From positions 1-25,623 of the forward strand of contig CAZUWY010000021.1 in assembly GCA_964624395.1 (NCBI GenBank): DNA of 25,623 bases, given 5' to 3'. Positions 23,223 through 25,623 of this stretch are shown here, one piece after another. The translations under genes were made by a program, and so were the position numbers. The notes under the pieces are model-generated. The model did no database searches and was not told the DNA's origin. It worked only from the letters and a program-made list of their open reading frames with translations. This stretch comes from UBA1046 sp964624395 (GTDB lineage Bacteria; Bacillota; Clostridia; Saccharofermentanales; DTU023). Position 1 is the stretch's first letter; each line of letters opens with the position of its first letter.

Positions 23223-25201
23223 TCATCTGCGATCTGCGGCAGCGTAATATGGTCGCTGGCAGCGAAGAGACGATTGTACTCAGCTGCGGTGGTGATTGCG
23301 TTTTCATTTCTGGCCCAGGCTCTTCTGGAAACACCGACCATTACATCCCAGGGCATGGCTGCAATCAGGATCTCATCCACTCTGGCACTGCCGTCTAAGA
23401 CCATGCCGAAACCACCGTTGATCGCATTGGCGATACCGGTGCCTCCGCCGTTGTGCAGGGCGACTAGACTCATGCCCCGGGCGCAGTTGCCGGCAAAGCA
23501 GTGAGTTGCCATCTCAGCCATGATATTGGAGCCGTCCTTGATATTGGAGGTCTCACGGAAGGGGGAATCGGTCCCGCCAGTATCGTGATGATCGCGTCCC
23601 AGCATGATCGGTCCAATCTTGCCTTCCCTGATCATCTGATTAAATCTTAGAGCAATTTTTAATCTGCCTTCTGCATCCTGGTATAAGATCCGGCATTTGG
23701 TCCCGACCACCAGATTATTCTTGCCGGCATCTCTAACCCAATTATAATTATCTCTGTCCTGGTAGCGTCTTGTCGGATCAATGCATTCCATGGCTGCCTG
23801 ATCGGTTGCCGCCAGATCCTCGTCTTTGCCAGAAAGGCAGCACCAGCGGAATGGCCCATAGCCAAAATCGAAGAGATTCGGTCCCAGTATATCCTCAACA
23901 TAGGAGGGGAAGACAAAGCCGCCGACTGTGCTTTCTTTATTCTTGCATACCTCTGTCACCCCGGCATCAAAGACTGCCTTGAGGAAACTGTTGCCATAGT
24001 CAAAGAAATAGCTGCCTCGCTTGTGCAAAATGGTCACCAGTTCATAGTGGCGCCTGAGGCTTTGATCAACCAGCTGGCGGAAACGCTTGGGATCTTCGGC
24101 TAAAAGCTTGGTCCGCTCGGCAAAGCTTACGCCCTGTGGACAGTATCCTCCGTCATAGGGAGCATGGCAGGAGGTTTGATCGGACAATAGATCAACCTGA
24201 ATATTATTTAAAACCAGATATTCCAGCAGATCAACAATGTTTCCCTGATAGGCTATGGCACAGGGCTTTTTTTGCTTTTGCAGTTCTAAAGCCCAGCTGA
24301 CAGCTTCAGCAAGCAAAGTGGTTTTCTTGCTCACCCAGCCCTGCTCATATCTGGTCTTGATTCTGGATTCGTCAACCTCGGCAATAATACTGACGGCAGA
24401 GGCAATTTCGGCAGCCTTGCCCTGGGCGCCGCTCATTCCGCCCAGGCCTGACGAGACAAAGAGTTTGCCGGCAAGATCTTCATCTTGGCCAAGGCCAAGC
24501 TCCAGGCGCCCGGCATTTAAAAGGGTGTTGAAGGTGCCGTGGACAATACCCTGCGGCCCGATATACATCCAGCCGCCGGCGGTCATCTGGCCATAATTGG
24601 CCACCCCGATGGCAGCCGCTCTGTTGAAGCTTGCCAGATTGTCTGCATGACCAATCATCAAACCGTTGGTGATGATCACCCGGGGTGAGTTTATATGGGA
24701 GCGAAAGAGACCTAAGGGATGGCCGGACATGATCACCAGTGTCTGCTGATCCGTTAGGAGCTGCAGGTATTTTTTGATCAGCTGATACTGCATCCAGTTC
24801 TGGCAGACCTGCCCGGTTTCACCGTAGGTTACTAGCTCATAGGGATAGAGGGCGACGTCAAAGTCAAGATTGTTGTCGATCATGACCTGGAAGGCCCTGC
24901 CCTCGACGCAGTTACCCTCGTATTCGCTTTCGGCCCGGCCCCGGATCTTTCCGGGCGGACGGAAACGATAGCCATAGATTCTGCCGTGCTCTTCCAGCTC
25001 CTGGGCAAACTCAACAGCCATCTTTTCATGATGTTTAGCAGGGATGTAGCGCAGTGCATTTTGCACTGCCAGTTTTTTATCTTCTTTACTTAGCTGAGAG
25101 AGCCTGCGCGGGGCTCTTCTGATATTTGCTTCGAAGTCCGGATACAAAGGCAGTTGATTAAAAATCTCCAATGGGTCAAAAGGCTTGTCTATCTGAGGCA
25201 T
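23195..25201 (-). CDS. hutU: Urocanate hydratase (urocanase), long form
   Basis: Converts urocanate to 4-imidazolone-5-propionate with NAD+ as electrophile, the second step of histidine breakdown. The 668-aa protein is the long form known from anaerobic Firmicutes and animals, not the 550-aa Pseudomonas type. Motifs: MSGHPLGLF, QGIVHGTFNTLL, GLGGMSGAQGKAAEIA, LSDQTSCHAPYDGGY, the Cys-containing GYGPFRWCCLSG, GRDHHDTGGTDSPFRET and GGTGIANAINGGFGMVLDGS. ATG at 25201 lies eight bases from AAGGAG; the GTG at 25210 overlaps that site and is rejected. No hutH, hutI, hutG or regulator lies in the window, so the rest of the pathway must be elsewhere or the enzyme acts on imported urocanate. Confidence 0.96.
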   Translation of the reverse strand: MPQIDKPFDPLEIFNQLPLYPDFEANIRRAPRRLSQLSKEDKKLAVQNALRYIPAKHHEKMAVEFAQELEEHGRIYGYRFRPPGKIRGRAESEYEGNCVEGRAFQVMIDNNLDFDVALYPYELVTYGETGQVCQNWMQYQLIKKYLQLLTDQQTLVIMSGHPLGLFRSHINSPRVIITNGLMIGHADNLASFNRAAAIGVANYGQMTAGGWMYIGPQGIVHGTFNTLLNAGRLELGLGQDEDLAGKLFVSSGLGGMSGAQGKAAEIASAVSIIAEVDESRIKTRYEQGWVSKKTTLLAEAVSWALELQKQKKPCAIAYQGNIVDLLEYLVLNNIQVDLLSDQTSCHAPYDGGYCPQGVSFAERTKLLAEDPKRFRQLVDQSLRRHYELVTILHKRGSYFFDYGNSFLKAVFDAGVTEVCKNKESTVGGFVFPSYVEDILGPNLFDFGYGPFRWCCLSGKDEDLAATDQAAMECIDPTRRYQDRDNYNWVRDAGKNNLVVGTKCRILYQDAEGRLKIALRFNQMIREGKIGPIMLGRDHHDTGGTDSPFRETSNIKDGSNIMAEMATHCFAGNCARGMSLVALHNGGGTGIANAINGGFGMVLDGSARVDEILIAAMPWDVMVGVSRRAWARNENAITTAAEYNRLFAASDHITLPQIADEKIIAGLFD

Positions 25202-25523
25202 TTTGCTCACTCCTTATCTCTGCTCGGCATGTTTGACAAAAGCTGATCTGCCACAACTGGCAGGTAGATTTATCTTTATTTAAGTATAAACATATAAGAG
25301 GATAAAATAACAACAATTACCTGCTGTTAATTTGTTATGGATTTGTATTTTTGCAGAAATTTTGTCTTATTTTCCTTCCAGCGCAGAACATTTTTTGATT
25401 GTTTACTTTTAGTTTCTATTGTTAAGAGTTTACCCTCGGTATTTGCAAGTAGATTTAAAGAAAAAGACAGTAATAGCAGTGTTTCCATACGATTAGTCAA
25501 ATCGTTACAAAATTTTTGAAATG
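25202..25523. other. AT-rich intergenic region between urocanase and the rRNA promoter
   Basis: I see no convincing gene in this stretch. Near the urocanase start it holds a dyad, CTGCCA-CAAC-TGGCAG at 25248-25263, in what would be the urocanase leader or operator region, and a possible minus-strand -10 (TATACT at 25288-25283) without a clear -35. Further right are T-rich stretches and a weak plus-strand promoter-like pair, TTGATT (25395) and TATTGT (25417), 16 bases apart, which could be an additional rRNA promoter. Confidence 0.5.
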
Positions 25524-25552
25524 TTGACAGAAACGATTGACGATGCTATTCT
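25524..25552 (+). promoter_or_regulatory. rRNA operon promoter
   Basis: A perfect TTGACA (25524-25529) and TATTCT (25547-25552) are spaced 17 bases. An A/T-rich UP-like tract precedes them (about 25508-25520). The transcript would start near 25559 and run into the rRNA leader. Confidence 0.85.
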
Positions 25553-25558
25553 TATCGA

Positions 25559-25623
25559 GCCCCCTTCCGCTGAAGGGAGCGAACGGACCTTGAAAATTGA
25601 ACAGTGACGAAATACAAACGACC
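25559..25623 (+). other. 5' leader of an rRNA operon (16S gene just beyond the window)
   Basis: A hairpin CCCTTC-CGCT-GAAGGG (25562-25577) is followed by GACCTTGAAAATTGAACAG (25586-25604). The latter closely resembles the conserved segment that precedes 16S and 23S genes in Firmicutes and contributes to antitermination and pre-rRNA processing. The window ends before the mature 16S sequence. The call rests on the similarity of this motif and on the strong promoter. Confidence 0.8.

Noticed and set aside
25337..25519. 60-codon plus-strand frame before the rRNA promoter
   Set aside because: No ribosome site, Phe/Ser-rich low-complexity translation as expected from AT-rich spacer, and it ends only a few bases before a strong promoter.
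1..25623. Mobile elements, CRISPR arrays, toxin-antitoxin or defence genes
   Set aside because: No transposase, integrase, repeat-spacer array or defence-type motif was seen on either strand; nearly all space is filled by housekeeping and metabolic genes.

Overview
The window looks like a chromosomal segment of an anaerobic Firmicute of the Clostridia type. The evidence is the two-gene GlgC/GlgD ADP-glucose pyrophosphorylase, MutS2, SepF, a type II pantothenate kinase, a PPi-dependent phosphofructokinase, a long-form urocanase, strong AGGAGG ribosome binding sites, and the rRNA leader at the right end. Base composition is close to half GC by eye, and no segment stands out as foreign. I see no phage, transposon, CRISPR or plasmid genes. 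No genus can be named from the sequence alone.

Layout. (1) 137-3136: a phosphatidylglycerophosphate-synthase-like gene, then mutS2. (2) 3190-13614: a long glycogen operon behind a sigma-A-type promoter, glgB-glgC-glgD-glgA, a cytoplasmic GH13 glucanase, a PPi-type phosphofructokinase and an ornithine-cyclodeaminase-family protein, ending at a strong bidirectional terminator. (3) 13620-13750: a minus-strand tRNA-Leu(GAG) with its own promoter, using the same terminator from the other side. (4) 13790-14422: a YigZ/IMPACT protein. (5) 14470-17984: a tyrosine phenol-lyase gene between two paralogous EamA/DMT permease genes, both on the minus strand. (6) 18172-23162: a methionine-gamma-lyase-family PLP enzyme, a membrane-anchored HlyD-like protein, YggS, SepF (own promoter, structured leader) and CoaW (possible mini-ORF coupling). 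(7) 23195-25201: urocanate hydratase on the minus strand with no other hut genes in view. (8) 25524-25623: a near-consensus promoter and the conserved start of an rRNA operon leader; the 16S gene should begin just past the window.

How the genes fit together. The glycogen operon encodes ADP-glucose supply (GlgC with the non-catalytic partner GlgD), elongation (GlgA), branching (GlgB) and alpha-glucan hydrolysis (GH13). GlgC releases PPi, and the downstream phosphofructokinase has the Asp and Lys that mark PPi use, so the operon may recycle PPi from glycogen synthesis into glycolysis. This coupling is my most interesting inference. The second theme is amino acid breakdown: tyrosine phenol-lyase, a methionine-gamma-lyase-like enzyme and urocanase, with the PLP-homeostasis protein YggS nearby.

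I did not find an obviously new multi-gene system such as a defence island. The best leads are the glycogen/PPi-PFK linkage, the tpl locus with paired permeases, a MutS2 whose Smr domain has lost its LDLR motif, and the sepF and coaW leaders.
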